Shown here: positions 54,056 to 62,984 of the stretch, in pieces
Numbering within the stretch: position 1 is the first letter of the stretch
Layout of the letters: each line of letters begins with the position of its first letter
Assembly: GCF_042662685.1 (NCBI RefSeq)
Contig: NZ_JBHSYO010000007.1
Coordinates: 248,001 to 312,000, forward strand
Reading direction: 5' to 3'
DNA: 64,000 bases
From: Pseudobowmanella zhangzhouensis
Lineage (GTDB): Bacteria; Pseudomonadota; Gammaproteobacteria; Enterobacterales; Alteromonadaceae
The notes under the pieces: generated by a model
Databases searched by the model: none
Told to the model about the DNA's origin: nothing
What the model saw: only the letters and a program-made list of their open reading frames with translations
Made by a program: the position numbers and the translations under genes

Positions 54056-54762
54056 TTTGATAATCGGGTCAAAATCCGCTTTGCGATGGTGTTGGCCCAT
54101 GCCTGATATATCGCGGGGCCCGGGTGAAATCCGTCACTAGCCATATGCTGGCCGGTTAACTGGCCGGCGATACTAACAAATTCGCCGTCATTGGCAGAGT
54201 GTAAATGCGCGGCGAGAGTCTGATTAAAGTGCTGCGCACGCTGGCCTAAGTACCAACGCAGCGGTTGTGGCAATGCCGGAAACTGGTGCATGGGTGGTAC
54301 GGCGGTGGCTAGGATATGTGAGACATCCAGCTGCTGACGGGCGAAATTTAAGAGTTTTTCGTATTGGAATATCCATTCTTTTACGCTGATACGTGACGTA
54401 ACATCATTCACCCCAAGACTGAGCACCAACACATCCGCCGGTCGGGGCGATTGGGATTGCAGGAACGCCAAAGCGTTAGCGGTCGTCAGGCCACTATGGG
54501 CGATAAGTTGCCAATCGACAGGGTGATGCGGTGTCAGACATTGGATTAGTTGGCCGCTAAGTGCCTGATGTTGATGTGTTGCACCAACACCCGCGGCCGC
54601 AGAATCGCCAAAAATCAGTAACCGTAAAGGCCGGCCATGTCCTTGCTGGCCTGTTCTGTCCCCTTCGGCCTCCGGCAGCCGCAGAGTATCGCGGCGAACG
54701 CGTTTACCCTGCTGCAGCAACAGCGGTGCCAGTAACGGTAAACTTAGTTGATACAGTTGCAT
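54052..54762 (-). CDS. SGNH/GDSL hydrolase family protein
   Basis: A 236-residue serine hydrolase of the SGNH fold. The nucleophile Ser is in IFGDSAAAGVG, block III Asn in SLGVNDVTSR, and Asp-His in ASDGFHPGPAIY. The N-terminus begins with a short hydrophobic stretch (LYQLSLPLLAPLLL) that may be a membrane anchor. It should hydrolyse ester bonds; the substrate is unknown. ATG 54762 overlaps the MAPEG stop (TGATG); GTG 54765 is an alternative. Confidence 0.86.
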   Translation of the reverse strand: MQLYQLSLPLLAPLLLQQGKRVRRDTLRLPEAEGDRTGQQGHGRPLRLLIFGDSAAAGVGATHQHQALSGQLIQCLTPHHPVDWQLIAHSGLTTANALAFLQSQSPRPADVLVLSLGVNDVTSRISVKEWIFQYEKLLNFARQQLDVSHILATAVPPMHQFPALPQPLRWYLGQRAQHFNQTLAAHLHSANDGEFVSIAGQLTGQHMASDGFHPGPAIYQAWANTIAKRILTRLSK

Positions 54763-55181
54763 CACTGATGAAAATGGATCAGCAGGTTAATGGTCCAGTA
54801 AAGCGCGATGGCCACCTGTACCACAAAAAGGCTAAAGCGCAGATTGACCGCCCAGACGCTGAGGGAGACGAGGTGGATACAGGATTGTCCGAACCGTGAC
54901 AACAGCAACCACATCGCCAACGAATCGGTAATAAAGTGCGACTCTGTGCTGATTGCCAACAGCATTAACGAAGCGAAAATCGGCAGATTTTCTACACAGT
55001 TTGCATGGGCTCTGGCGAGTCTTTGCATAAAGGGAGACAGGTTGCCGTTATCCGGCTGAAACTGATTAGAGGCAATGGCCCCGCTGATCACCAGTTTACT
55101 GCGCAGTGTTTCCATCCACACCAACAGTAGCAGCGTCCATAGCACCAGTCCAAGCAGAGCAATTGCAGTGTAAGAGAACAT
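54762..55181 (-). CDS. MAPEG family membrane protein
   Basis: A 139-residue protein with four predicted membrane helices and the MAPEG signature RLARAHANCVENLPIFASLML. The family includes microsomal glutathione transferases; bacterial members mostly have unknown substrates. It is the first gene of a three-gene operon with SGNH hydrolase and a hypothetical protein, joined by overlapping stops and starts. Confidence 0.88.
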   Translation of the reverse strand: MFSYTAIALLGLVLWTLLLLVWMETLRSKLVISGAIASNQFQPDNGNLSPFMQRLARAHANCVENLPIFASLMLLAISTESHFITDSLAMWLLLSRFGQSCIHLVSLSVWAVNLRFSLFVVQVAIALYWTINLLIHFHQ

Positions 55182-55238
55182 ATGTGGCCATCCGTCTTGC
55201 TTAAAGAATGACCAATGTATGGCTTTTTTACTGCTTTG

Positions 55239-55694
55239 TCAGGGCTTTAGCATCAGAGGCTGGTTTTGCTTGTCGGTGACATTGACCGTCACATCAATCC
55301 CGCTGCGCACGCTTTGGGTCACAATACAAAAGTCTTCAAATTGCGCCAATGCTCGCTGCAGATGGGGCATCTCCGCTGCCGTTTTACCTAGTTTGAGATC
55401 CACCTGAATGTGTGTGATGCGCCAGCGACCATCGATGCGTTGCATATCTCCACGCACATTGGCGGACACTTTACCCGGGTCTTCTTTAAACTTGCGTATG
55501 GCAAACATCAGGCTGGCGGCCAGACAATTGGCCACCGACGCAATCAACAATTTACCCGGGTTCGGGCCATGCCCCTTGCCCAGTGGCGGAGGTTCGTCGG
55601 TAAATAACTGACCCATTTCGCCAAAATCCACTTCAAATTTGTAGCCGTCCAGCAATGTTAACTGCACATCAATAGTGTGCTGTTCGTCACTCAT
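55239..55694 (-). CDS. OsmC family protein
   Basis: A 151-residue OsmC-fold protein: GPNPGKLLIASVANCLAASLMFAIRKF holds the first conserved Cys, and FEDFCIVTQSVRSGIDVTVNV the second. This pair could reduce hydroperoxides. It is longer than the other OsmC protein in this window and from a different branch. ATG 55694 follows GGGAG; ATG 55712 is also in frame but has no supporting site. Confidence 0.86.
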   Translation of the reverse strand: MSDEQHTIDVQLTLLDGYKFEVDFGEMGQLFTDEPPPLGKGHGPNPGKLLIASVANCLAASLMFAIRKFKEDPGKVSANVRGDMQRIDGRWRITHIQVDLKLGKTAAEMPHLQRALAQFEDFCIVTQSVRSGIDVTVNVTDKQNQPLMLKP

Positions 55695-55775
55695 CTTTTG
55701 TTTCTCCCTCACGAGGTGTGCAGCCAGTATTGAATAGCCCAGCCAATTAAACCCTGCGCCAGCGCAATAAAATAT

Positions 55776-55801
55776 AAAAAAAGCCGCCTGAAGAGGCGGC
55801 T
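55776..55801 (-). terminator. Rho-independent terminator of the PspA-flotillin operon
   Basis: An 8-bp stem (AGCCGCCT / AGGCGGCT) with a 4-base loop. On the minus strand a run of T residues follows, just past the flotillin stop. Confidence 0.9.
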
Positions 55802-55807
55802 GATTTT

Positions 55808-57553
55808 TTAATGTTCCTGATCGGCTTGTGGACTGGGAGATAACTCCACAGACTGACCATTCAGATGCCCATTAGCCCGGGTAAGCATCGGACTATTGCC
55901 GGTCAAAAGGTCGCTAAGCCCACCTTTTTCCCCTTCTACTAGCCCTAATTCTTGCAGTAATGCATCAACCACCGGGGCATTCGCGCGATAACTGAGTGCA
56001 GCACCGGTAACTTGTTCGGCTAAGCCACCATTTCCAGAGGAAGTTGATAAAGCACCCTGCTGGCCGTTGGCTGCACCATAACCCTGCAAAATCTTGATCC
56101 CTTCAATATTTTCCAGTGGTTTGACGGCATTCGCGACGATTTCTGGCAGCACTTTCAGAATTGCCAAGGCGCGTTGCAGTTCAATTTGCTCATTTTTCAG
56201 TGTGTTTTCTGCTTCATATAAAGCCTGTTTACCGGCCGCCTCGACCGCCAGGACTTTTTCATCTGCCTCTGCCTGTAATTTCTTGGCATCGGCATTGGCC
56301 TTAGCTTCAGTCAGAATCGCCGCTGCCGTATTTTCCGCTGCTTCCTTCTTGGCTTGAGCTTCGACAGTGATCCCTACTGCGTCACGTTCTGCTTCCTTCT
56401 TCGCATCGATAACTTCGATTTCTTTGCGGCGGTTGGCGTCAGCGACTTGGCGGGCAGTGATAACCGCTTCTTCTTTTTCGACTTTAGTTTTTTCCGCTTC
56501 GGCAGCCTTGGCGCGGGCGGCGGATTCCTCTTCGGACTTGATTGCGACTGCAATTTGTTTCACCTGTTCAGCAACTTCAACTTCCTGTTGTTGACGAATG
56601 CGAGCCTGTTCAAGCGCCTGACGTTTGGCGATTTCCTGTGTTTCAATTTCGCGGGATTTTTCAATTTCAGCTGCTTCGATGGCGCGTTCTTTCGCGATCT
56701 CAGCCTCGCGTTCTTCCCGTTGCTTCATTTCACGTTGCTTAGCGATTTCTGCTTTTTGCTCTTGGCGTTTAAATGCCAGCACCTGCTCCTGTAACAAGCG
56801 TGCTTCTTCTTCATCGCGTTTAATTTCCAGCGACATTTTCTCCGCTTCAAGGTTACGTTGTTCGATCTTGATGCGGTTTTCCTGCTGAATATCGTTAGTT
56901 TCCTTACGCTTTTCTTCGATGATTTTGGCCAGGCGTGCGCGGCCTTCTGCGTCAAATGCATTATTTTCATTGAAGAATTGCAGGTCAGTCTGGTCAAATC
57001 CGGTGAGTGATACGGACTCCAGTTCAAGACCGTTTTTCTCCAGGTCGTTGGCAACGCTTTGCTGTACTTTTTGCACAAAGTCGGCGCGCTGCTCATGCAT
57101 TTCGGTCATCGTCATTTCTGCTGCAACCGCACGCAGAACGTCGACGAATTTAGATTCCATGAGTTTTTTCACTTCCTCGGCACGTGTAGTACGAGTGCCG
57201 AGAGTCTGCGCAGCCATAGAAATGCCGTTAGCGTTAGGCGCCACTCGCAAGTAGAAGTCTGCTTTAACATCGACTCGCATCCGGTCTTTGGTGATCAGTG
57301 CGTCTTTTTGAGTTTTCTCTACTTCAATGCGCAGCGTGTTCATATTAACCGGTATGGTTTCGTGCAAAATTGGCAGGACAATCGCACCGCCATCTTTGAT
57401 AACTTTTTCCCCGCCCAAACCGGTACGTACAAAAGCCATTTCTTTGGTCGCACGTACATACAATTTGGCCAGAATTAGCGCAATTGTCAGGATGCCAATT
57501 AAGGATATGGCAGCCATGGCAACAATAAACATAGTGTTGTTAGTTTCTAACAT
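55808..57553 (-). CDS. Flotillin family membrane-scaffold protein (YqiK-like)
   Basis: A 581-residue flotillin. One N-terminal membrane helix (FIVAMAAISLIGILTIALILA) is followed by a band-7/PHB domain to about residue 200, a long charged coiled coil rich in Glu, Lys and Ala (residues 200-440), and a C-terminal Gly/Ser region. Flotillins organise membrane microdomains and fluidity. It is last of four genes with DUF2170, PspA and YqiJ-like proteins; a flotillin with a YqiJ-like partner matches E. coli yqiK-yqiJ. Confidence 0.92.
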   Translation of the reverse strand: MLETNNTMFIVAMAAISLIGILTIALILAKLYVRATKEMAFVRTGLGGEKVIKDGGAIVLPILHETIPVNMNTLRIEVEKTQKDALITKDRMRVDVKADFYLRVAPNANGISMAAQTLGTRTTRAEEVKKLMESKFVDVLRAVAAEMTMTEMHEQRADFVQKVQQSVANDLEKNGLELESVSLTGFDQTDLQFFNENNAFDAEGRARLAKIIEEKRKETNDIQQENRIKIEQRNLEAEKMSLEIKRDEEEARLLQEQVLAFKRQEQKAEIAKQREMKQREEREAEIAKERAIEAAEIEKSREIETQEIAKRQALEQARIRQQQEVEVAEQVKQIAVAIKSEEESAARAKAAEAEKTKVEKEEAVITARQVADANRRKEIEVIDAKKEAERDAVGITVEAQAKKEAAENTAAAILTEAKANADAKKLQAEADEKVLAVEAAGKQALYEAENTLKNEQIELQRALAILKVLPEIVANAVKPLENIEGIKILQGYGAANGQQGALSTSSGNGGLAEQVTGAALSYRANAPVVDALLQELGLVEGEKGGLSDLLTGNSPMLTRANGHLNGQSVELSPSPQADQEH

Positions 57554-57571
57554 TAGTGAGTTCCTTACACG

Positions 57572-58216
57572 TTATTCCACTGACAAACGGGTGGCCTGCC
57601 ATCCGTTTGATCCTTTTTGTACCAGCACAACTTGTTGGCCGGCTTGAAACTGTTCATCTGCCTCAATTGGTTCCACGAGCAGATAATGTTTTTGTTGGAA
57701 GTTATCGACAAAGCTTGCTTCAGTCGGGTAACCCTGACGTGCGTTGCCTGAAGTAATTGTGGCAATGCGTCCGGCAAAGGTTTCTGTACTAATTGCGCTC
57801 GACTCGTTTTTTGGGACCAGCTTGGCAAGACGTTTACCAGCTTTGTTGGTTAGCAAACTTCCTAGCAATAGGGCGCCAGATGCGCTTAACCAACCAGCCA
57901 TAAGAGCAGGATGCAATTTCATCAGTGTGAAATTGATGAGGTATCCGCAAATAGCGAAACAGGTCAGAAACAGCACCAACCAAACCATCAGAGGTAGTCG
58001 GTTCAAACACAACCACCCAAGTAATGCTGTTAAGCCACCACTGGATACATCGGCATCAAAATCGACATCGATGTCGAAGGGAGTTAATGAGTCGAGTGCA
58101 TTGGCCAGGCTGAGACCGACCAATAATCCAAGTCCTTCAATGATGCCCAATGCAATCACTATGAGCACCGCAATATTGAACAGACTATTAGCATCGTTTG
58201 TGAGGAACGACAGCAT
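57572..58216 (-). CDS. OB-fold membrane protein (YqiJ/NfeD-like)
   Basis: A 214-residue protein. Three or four membrane helices in the N-terminal two thirds are followed by a C-terminal OB-fold-like domain (TFAGRIATITSGNARQGYPTEA...FQAGQQVVLVQKG). Such proteins are the usual partners of flotillins. AAGGAG upstream supports ATG 58216; the frame is open two codons further to TTG 58222. It lies directly before the flotillin gene, 18 bases apart. Confidence 0.87.
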   Translation of the reverse strand: MLSFLTNDANSLFNIAVLIVIALGIIEGLGLLVGLSLANALDSLTPFDIDVDFDADVSSGGLTALLGWLCLNRLPLMVWLVLFLTCFAICGYLINFTLMKLHPALMAGWLSASGALLLGSLLTNKAGKRLAKLVPKNESSAISTETFAGRIATITSGNARQGYPTEASFVDNFQQKHYLLVEPIEADEQFQAGQQVVLVQKGSNGWQATRLSVE

Positions 58217-58305
58217 AAGCAAACTCCTTGTCTACGAAATCCTGAGGACCGACCTTATAGCATTGCCAATCCAATGGACCAAAACGTTTTTTATTCGCGC
58301 AGTTA

Positions 58306-58980
58306 TTATTCGCTGCGCAATTTAGCTAAAACGTCTTGTGCGGAAACGCCGTTCTTCTTGATTCCAGCATCTGCTAATTGCTTATCGAGGTCATCCTGTG
58401 TTGCCAGCTCTTCCGCCGCAGCCTGACGGGCATCAAAAGCGGCCTGTTTGGCTTTGATTCTCTCCAGACTCTCTTTCGCAGACGTTACCGAAGAACTGCC
58501 CGCCAAAATGTTGCTATGAATCGATTCCTGCGCTTTTTGCACTGAGTCAGTGGCTTTGACTTGTGCCAGATGGTTTTCCATTTCCTGAATCTCGCGCTCG
58601 GTTTTACTGACTTGTTGTCGAATCTTTTCGCAGCTAGCTTGCAATCCGCCGATATCAGCTTGTAAGCGGGTATGCTCATTTTGTAATGAAGCCACCCGGC
58701 CTGCAGTCTCTAATGCCAGATTTTCGTTACCTTGTTCCAGCGCTTTACGTGCGTGATTTTCGTATTCACTAATTTGCTGAGTGATGTGTGCCAGCTTCGC
58801 TTCCGACTGCTTTCTACTTGCAACCAGCGACACTTCGCTTTCTTTTGCTTTGGCAAGGTCAGCCCTTGCGTCACGCAATTCCTGTTCAAAAATCCGAATC
58901 GCGTTAGCATCGACTATCGCTTCGCCCATTTCGTTGGCGCCGCCTTTTAAAGCACTAAAAATTTTACTGAAAATGTTCAT
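58306..58980 (-). CDS. PspA/IM30 family protein
   Basis: A 224-residue protein, nearly all helix: FSKIFSALKGGANEMGEAIVDANAIRIFEQELRDARADLAKAKE is the typical N-terminal amphipathic part, followed by long coiled coil. PspA/IM30 proteins coat and repair stressed inner membrane (ESCRT-III-like). Here it lies 32 bases downstream of the DUF2170 gene and before YqiJ and flotillin genes, as in yjfI-yjfJ of E. coli, so it is probably the YjfJ-like branch. No pspF-type regulator is nearby. Confidence 0.9.
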   Translation of the reverse strand: MNIFSKIFSALKGGANEMGEAIVDANAIRIFEQELRDARADLAKAKESEVSLVASRKQSEAKLAHITQQISEYENHARKALEQGNENLALETAGRVASLQNEHTRLQADIGGLQASCEKIRQQVSKTEREIQEMENHLAQVKATDSVQKAQESIHSNILAGSSSVTSAKESLERIKAKQAAFDARQAAAEELATQDDLDKQLADAGIKKNGVSAQDVLAKLRSE

Positions 58981-59012
58981 GGATAATTCTCCTTGTGTGC
59001 GCTTGGCGCCAC

Positions 59013-59432
59013 TTAATTGTTGAATTTGTATAGGGGTTCCAGTGCATCAATCACTGAGAACGTGTTGTTCACCAGTTCAATCAACTCTTCACCGATGACT
59101 TCGATTTTCGAATGAATCGACAGTGCCCCAAACAACACGTACCAATCTGTGCCAGCAATGCTTTGAATGGCGATACAACTTAGTGGCAGATATTTGTGGG
59201 TTGTTAACAGGCGATAATCAATTTCTTTGGGATCAGTAAATTCATCACGCTCCACCAGAGCCACTTCAGCCAGTATCTGCTTTTCTCCAACGACCAGTAC
59301 TACCGGGAGATCCCCTCTGGTGGTAAAGGTCAGAAGCAGTGAATCTTCCCTACGTTGCGCAACGATATCGTATCGGGCAAAAAATCCGCTTTCGATAAAT
59401 TGCTGTTCAATGGTTTCCACAGTCCAGCTCAT
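59013..59432 (-). CDS. DUF2170 family protein (YjfI-like)
   Basis: A 139-residue acidic cytosolic protein. It matches DUF2170/YjfI: MSWTVETIEQQF at the start, LPVVLVVGEKQILAEVALVERDEF, and LLTTHKYLPLSCIAIQSI. YjfI is encoded with the PspA paralogue YjfJ in E. coli, and the same order is present here. Its role is not established; a membrane-stress role follows from context. It is the first gene of the operon. Confidence 0.85.
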   Translation of the reverse strand: MSWTVETIEQQFIESGFFARYDIVAQRREDSLLLTFTTRGDLPVVLVVGEKQILAEVALVERDEFTDPKEIDYRLLTTHKYLPLSCIAIQSIAGTDWYVLFGALSIHSKIEVIGEELIELVNNTFSVIDALEPLYKFNN

Positions 59433-59572
59433 AACAACATCCTTGGTTGACTAATTTAACATCGACTATAAGTTTGAGATTTAAAATAATCAATAAAAAT
59501 TAAAAATATTTAATTAATGTTGAAAATATTGAATGGTCGCGTATGCTGTAAGCATTGATAACAAGTGGACGA
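59433..59572. promoter_or_regulatory. Divergent promoter region of the PspA operon and the DUF6471-like gene
   Basis: About 140 bases, strongly AT-rich from 59470 to 59530 (ATAATCAATAAAAATTAAAA and more). It must hold promoters for both directions. No sigma54 -24/-12 element, as used by classical psp operons, was found by eye on either strand. Confidence 0.5.
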
Positions 59573-59917
59573 ATGGCAGCTATGCCCAAGAAAGATCCAG
59601 CCATCAGTCAGGCAATGGAAAATTTGCTGGTGGTGAGTAAGTTGGAATGGAAAGAGACGCTTAAAACCTGGCTCCCCGCATTTATTAAACGAGCAGGTAT
59701 TGACCATGATGAACTGTCAAAACAGTTATGGTCACAATTTAACGTGCGTCAAAAAACCACTAATTTACGCTCTAAGTTCAGTCAGGGAACGGTCGACGGA
59801 CAACTGCTGCTGCAAATTTTGTTAATTTGTGATCAACAAGTCAATCTGGGTGAAATCAGGGAGTGTTATGACCGTGCGGCGCTCAAAATTAAGACAAAGA
59901 ATGAGGGACAGAGCTAG
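59573..59917 (+). CDS. Small DUF6471-like protein, possible regulator
   Basis: A 114-residue basic protein. It resembles the DUF6471 pattern: LEWKETLKTWLPAFIKRAGIDHDELSKQLW, then NLRSKFSQGTVDGQLLLQILLICDQ. The first part looks like a helix-turn-helix fold, so DNA binding is possible but not shown. The start may be ATG 59573 or 59582. It is divergent from the PspA-flotillin operon with a shared AT-rich region, so it may control that operon. Confidence 0.6.
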   Translation: MAAMPKKDPAISQAMENLLVVSKLEWKETLKTWLPAFIKRAGIDHDELSKQLWSQFNVRQKTTNLRSKFSQGTVDGQLLLQILLICDQQVNLGEIRECYDRAALKIKTKNEGQS

Positions 59918-59977
59918 GCGAGTGCATCGCTGGCCGATTATCCAAATCGGCATTCACCGCTGTCCGTTGATTGCTAG

Positions 59978-62098
59978 CTAGAACTTTAATTTCACAGCCA
60001 CGCCAGCGTGTTCAGTCATATTTTGTAAACTGATACTCCCACCATGATATTCCGCAATCAGGCGTGCAATATATAAGCCCAGCCCAAGGTGAGGCTGATT
60101 GCCATCTTCTTGAGCAGAACGCATCGATACCATGGAGTCCAGCAATTTATCCTGCATGCCATCGGGTAATGATGGGCCGCTGTTGGTAATGGTCAGGGCG
60201 TTGGCAGCCAGCACGATCTGAATTGGCGTGCGACCATCGTCAAAATCACAGGCATTGCTGATGATTTTGTCCAGCATCTGGGCAAATAATTCGGGCGAAC
60301 CTTGCAGGGTGAGATCGCTGTCACCCGATAGTTCGAAGCTGTGCTGTGGGTAGGCACTTTGGTAACCCATCACACAACCTTGTACCACAGCGCGCAGGGC
60401 AAACGCTTCGCGCTCATGTTGCTGAATGGCCTGCTCCAGTCGGGTGGCTTCGCTCATGCTGGAGAGAATTTTCGATAAACGCTGAATGCCCTGTTGTGCG
60501 CGCTCAACATAGGGGCTGTGTTTGTCCTGCTCCATAGCCAGATTTTCCAGCGACGAATTGACAATGGCTACCGGTGTGCGCAGCTCATGGCTCAGGCGTG
60601 AGGCCATATTTTCCAGATATTGGTTGTACTGACTTAGTCGCTCCAGCACGTTATGGAAGGTACGGGATAAGTCGCCAATTTCATCCCGGGTCGGCGACGG
60701 GGTAAAGGTGCCGATTATTTTGCCATGACTATCGATGGCGCCCTCGGTCTGATTGCGCAGGGTGCGAATGCGAAAACTCATGCGTGAAGCAAACAAAAAC
60801 AGCGCCAGTGTCCCCAGCCCCATGACCGCAAGAATTACGTTGAACAGTTTTTCCAGCGCCTGATTACGCAGCGTACGAATACCATGGGTGGTTTGTTCGG
60901 CGACCACTGCGCCCATCACCTGACCGTCAATATAAATGGGATGGGCAGCCGACAGGATCACCGCTTTGTTATCCGGGGTTAAGCGCCACAGGGTATCTGC
61001 CTGACCCTGCAGGGCATTGGCGATATCCTGCCCCTGCAATGCGTAGGCATCGTTGAGTTCATCAATAAAATCTGCCGGAGGGCGGGTCAGAATCCTGTCA
61101 TAAAGCGGCTGCAGCAGGCGTTTGATTGCGTCCCACATCGGGCTGGGGTCACTGTCTGGTTGGGCATGGATACCACTGGCTTCACTAATGGAGCCGGAGC
61201 GTGCCAACACCCGCATGTGTTTGTCGACCACCCAAACCCTTGCATCCGAGTATTGTAACCCTTTGATAATGTTCTCAATTTCTGGTGATGGCACCAGCAC
61301 AGTACCCAGCGAATCAACCTGCTCTGGATTGGCAGTGCCAATCGCGTACTGGCGGGCGCGTTGGGTCGGGTCGTCGATGTCGTTAATCGCAAAGGCGATT
61401 TTGCCGTCGGTCATGGCCAGCGGAAAACGCAGCTCGATGTTGTAACCCTGCGGTGTTTGTTGCCAGTAGCCCTGAATACGGGTTTCCAGGCTAACCGGGC
61501 GCATAGTGTCGTCCTCGCTGAGCCGATACGCATTGACCCAGCCGGATTGATAAGGGGCGATGATATAGCGTTCAAACTCGCCATTGGCACTGGTCATGGA
61601 CAGTTGCAAAAAATCATTGCCGTCGACCCGCGCGCTGGTTGGTGGGCGCATCACCACCACGTCATCCAGCACGGCAAACAGCGCATACAGATACTGTTGA
61701 TACTGGCCGACCATATGCTCAAAGCTCAGGCTGGCCGGTTGCCATGGCTCAACCGGATCGATGAGGTATTTATCGTCGTACCAGGTGGCCAGATGGCGCA
61801 TTTCCTGCCAGTCGCTCAGGTCACCATCGAGGCGGATAGGCGTGGGCAATTTATGCGCATACAGGTCGGTACCGGGCTTTACGTTGGGTAAAAACGCCGA
61901 TTGCTTATCAAACAGTGCGGGGCGTTCATGCAGTGCCGTTGCCACCGCGCGCGCCGTGCCAACCAGCGTTTGTTCCTGCCCCAGGCGCAGAAAGCTTTCC
62001 AGCTCCCACACGTAGCGATAACCCAGCCAGGGGATGGCAAACAGGAATAACGACAGCAGAACCAGTTTGAGGCGAATGCCGATACGTAGATGTGGCAT
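59978..62098 (-). CDS. pdsS: Proteobacterial dedicated sortase system histidine kinase
   Basis: A 706-residue membrane histidine kinase, near the length I recall for the PdsS family (TIGR03785). It has an N-terminal helix (LVLLSLFLFAIPWLGYRYV) and a large periplasmic region that contains LPTPIRLDGDLSDWQEM, reminiscent of CBM9/DOMON-like sugar-binding domains. A second helix (LFNVILAVMGLGTLALFLFA), HAMP, the His box SHELRTPVAIVNSSLENL and an ATPase domain (GLGLYIARLIAEYHGG) follow. ATG 62098 overlaps the regulator stop (TGATG). No sortase gene is in the window. Confidence 0.85.
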   Translation of the reverse strand: MPHLRIGIRLKLVLLSLFLFAIPWLGYRYVWELESFLRLGQEQTLVGTARAVATALHERPALFDKQSAFLPNVKPGTDLYAHKLPTPIRLDGDLSDWQEMRHLATWYDDKYLIDPVEPWQPASLSFEHMVGQYQQYLYALFAVLDDVVVMRPPTSARVDGNDFLQLSMTSANGEFERYIIAPYQSGWVNAYRLSEDDTMRPVSLETRIQGYWQQTPQGYNIELRFPLAMTDGKIAFAINDIDDPTQRARQYAIGTANPEQVDSLGTVLVPSPEIENIIKGLQYSDARVWVVDKHMRVLARSGSISEASGIHAQPDSDPSPMWDAIKRLLQPLYDRILTRPPADFIDELNDAYALQGQDIANALQGQADTLWRLTPDNKAVILSAAHPIYIDGQVMGAVVAEQTTHGIRTLRNQALEKLFNVILAVMGLGTLALFLFASRMSFRIRTLRNQTEGAIDSHGKIIGTFTPSPTRDEIGDLSRTFHNVLERLSQYNQYLENMASRLSHELRTPVAIVNSSLENLAMEQDKHSPYVERAQQGIQRLSKILSSMSEATRLEQAIQQHEREAFALRAVVQGCVMGYQSAYPQHSFELSGDSDLTLQGSPELFAQMLDKIISNACDFDDGRTPIQIVLAANALTITNSGPSLPDGMQDKLLDSMVSMRSAQEDGNQPHLGLGLYIARLIAEYHGGSISLQNMTEHAGVAVKLKF

Positions 62099-62787
62099 CA
62101 GCACTTCCAGCGATAACCCATACCGTAGACCGTTTCGATACAATCGAACTGGCTGTCGGTGTGGATAAACTTTTTACGGATACGCTTGATATGAGAGGTA
62201 ATGGTGGTGTCGTCGACCACCATGCGTGACTCGTCCATCAGTTGCTGGCGGCTCTTTACATGGCCGGCGTATTTGGCGATGGCGTGCAGCATCCAGAATT
62301 CGGTCACAGTCAGCTCGATGGCCTGACCGTGCCAGCTTACGGTCATGCGATTACTGTCCATCACTAACTGCCCGCATTCGAGCAAATCCTGTTGCTGGAT
62401 GGGTTGATTAAGCAATTCAGTACGGCGGAATAACGCCGCAATCCTTGCCAGCAAATGTGGCAGGCTGATGTCTTTGGTCAGGTAATCATCGGCGCCCATA
62501 CGCAGGCCACAGATGGTGTCGTAATCATTATCCCGGGCGGTAAAAAAGATGATTGGCAGGGTTTTACTCTGGTTGCGCAACCACTGACACAGCGCAAAAC
62601 CGCCATCAATCTCACCCTGTAAACCAATGTCGATAATGGCCAGATCCGGCAGGCGATTGGCAAAAGCCTGCTCTGCCAACGCACGATTTGGATAGGCTTT
62701 GACTTCGTAACCTTGCTTGTTTAGCGCTGCGGTGTAGTTCTCGCGGATGGCGGCATCATCCTCAATCAGCGCGATACGTTTACTCAT
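62098..62787 (-). CDS. pdsR: Proteobacterial dedicated sortase system response regulator
   Basis: A 229-residue OmpR-type regulator. The receiver has D10/D11 (ALIEDDAAI), phosphoacceptor D53 (LAIIDIGLQGEIDGG) and Lys in DYLTKDISLPHLLARI. The C-terminal winged helix includes ELTVTEFWMLHAIAKYAG and FDCIETVYGMGYRW. The IDIGLQGEIDGGFALC stretch is typical of PdsR (TIGR03787). TGATG overlap with pdsS shows they form one unit. Targets are unknown here. Confidence 0.85.
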   Translation of the reverse strand: MSKRIALIEDDAAIRENYTAALNKQGYEVKAYPNRALAEQAFANRLPDLAIIDIGLQGEIDGGFALCQWLRNQSKTLPIIFFTARDNDYDTICGLRMGADDYLTKDISLPHLLARIAALFRRTELLNQPIQQQDLLECGQLVMDSNRMTVSWHGQAIELTVTEFWMLHAIAKYAGHVKSRQQLMDESRMVVDDTTITSHIKRIRKKFIHTDSQFDCIETVYGMGYRWKC

Positions 62788-62984
62788 AGGTAGTTGGTTT
62801 TTAACGACTGTTTGCCAACACTATAACCAGATTCTGCTGCGCAGATAAGCTGGCACCGGCAATTTCCATTTTTTCGCCACAATTGGTGGTTAGGCTGGTT
62901 TTATTGCACATTGTCTTTCATGATGAGCTAACCCCAATGAGGTTCATCATTCGTTCAGGGAAAAACCGCCAGGCTGGGCACACT

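Noticed and set aside
56354..56794. Phe-rich plus-strand frame within the flotillin gene
   Set aside because: It is a shadow of the Glu/Lys-rich coiled coil read on the opposite strand.
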